Assembly (NCBI RefSeq): GCF_002993285.1
Contig: NZ_CP027433.1
Span: 3,844,001-3,908,000 of the forward strand
Length of the DNA stretch: 64,000 bases
Direction of reading: 5' to 3'
From: Gordonia iterans
GTDB taxonomy: Bacteria > Actinomycetota > Actinomycetes > Mycobacteriales > Mycobacteriaceae
Below the pieces are notes generated by a model, which was given only the letters and a program-made list of their open reading frames with translations, was not told the origin of the DNA and searched no databases. Below, piece by piece: positions 63,748 to 64,000 of this stretch. Within the stretch, counting starts at the first letter, position 1. Each line of letters begins with the position of its first letter. Made by a program: the position numbers and the translations under genes.

Positions 63748-64000
63748 GCACGGGATCAGCACTCATCGTCGTCGCGGTGGCGATCGCCACCGTCGGCACG
63801 GTCGCCATCGGCGCGTACGGCGGCCGCGGAGCCCGATCGACGTCCGATTTTCTGGTGGCCTCCCGCAGCATCGGCGCCCGCTGGAACGCCGCCGCCATCT
63901 CCGGGGAGTACCTCTCTGCCGCGTCGTTCCTCGGGGTCGCCGGCCTCGTCGCCAAATACGGCGCCGACGCGCTCTGGTACCCGATCGGCTTCACCGCCGG
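63744..64000 (+). CDS. Sodium:solute symporter, cut by window end
   Basis: The GTG at 63744 overlaps the previous stop. The first 85 residues have a transmembrane helix (ALIVVAVAIATVGTVAIGAY), TSDFLVASRSIGARWNAAAI and SGEYLSAASFLGVAGLVAKY, the hallmark N-terminus of the SSS family, ActP/acetate-permease branch. The gene continues past 64000. Confidence 0.88.
   Translation, partial: MSTGSALIVVAVAIATVGTVAIGAYGGRGARSTSDFLVASRSIGARWNAAAISGEYLSAASFLGVAGLVAKYGADALWYPIGFTA

Overview
The window is high-GC actinobacterial DNA from a mycolic-acid bacterium, most likely Gordonia or a close relative. The evidence is mycobacteria-type gene content (hbhA, isocitrate lyase with a RamB-type regulator, a groEL with a CIRCE element, an MTB12-like secreted antigen, PtpB-like phosphatases), frequent GTG starts, very short divergent promoters, and many dispersed repeats built on the cores TTTCGACAAGCTCAA and CTCGACTCCGCTCGA, which I associate with Gordonia. 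Genus assignment is inference. Much of the gene order (ROK regulator and SDR; deoC; DUF2993; nitrilase; murB; DUF2516; XRE regulator; hbhA; DUF445; fadB2; aceA; ramB; CMD-family protein; lpd; S9 peptidase; groEL2) recalls the M. tuberculosis Rv0485-Rv0440 neighbourhood in inverted orientation, with local insertions.

Layout. 1-9.4 kb: a MerR/TipAS regulator, trehalose synthesis (otsA-otsB), a ROK regulator and SDR, an S1-type protease with a disturbed 5' end, a TetR regulator, a SigM-like sigma factor, and divergent deoC and purU. 9.5-15.4 kb: a minus-strand operon (SPOR-like membrane protein, nitrilase, DUF2993 protein), a methyltransferase and two DUF2505 proteins, and divergent murB. 15.5-20.7 kb: hydrolase, MerR regulator, DUF2516, XRE regulator, DUF445 protein and hbhA. 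20.9-25.8 kb: fadB2, aceA, a lipoprotein and ramB. 25.8-31.8 kb: an 81-bp minisatellite, a CMD-family protein with a methyltransferase, a three-gene operon behind a candidate iron box, an MTB12-like protein, and an ABC transporter whose N-terminus is made of dispersed repeat. 31.8-43 kb: DNA glycosylase, a PucR/amidohydrolase/Ntn-hydrolase cluster, lpd, a flavin oxidoreductase behind a KstR-like site, an S9 peptidase and an FhuF-like protein. 43-45 kb: a 104-bp tandem array split by a 1301-bp IS3-family element with a 4-bp target duplication. 45-53 kb: membrane protein, ppk2, two tandem PtpB-like phosphatases, an ABC exporter behind a SoxR-type box, and groEL2. 53-60 kb: an SDR and a lipid-related island with two paralogous acyl-CoA ligases, a cyclase and a regulator that carries both an XRE and a TetR domain, with matched operators on both sides. 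60-64 kb: a frameshifted metallo-beta-lactamase-fold gene, then a LytS/LytTR two-component pair overlapping into a DUF485-like protein and a cut-off sodium:solute symporter.

The most useful signals are regulatory: palindromes or repeats upstream of particular genes that match known operators (SoxR, KstR, CIRCE, DtxR/IdeR-like) or recur within the window (TGCWARC iterons before hbhA and its neighbouring XRE gene; TGTTCAG-N5-CTGAACW beside the XRE-TetR regulator). A second theme is the dispersed repeat family, which has entered at least three reading frames. I saw no tRNA, rRNA or CRISPR array.
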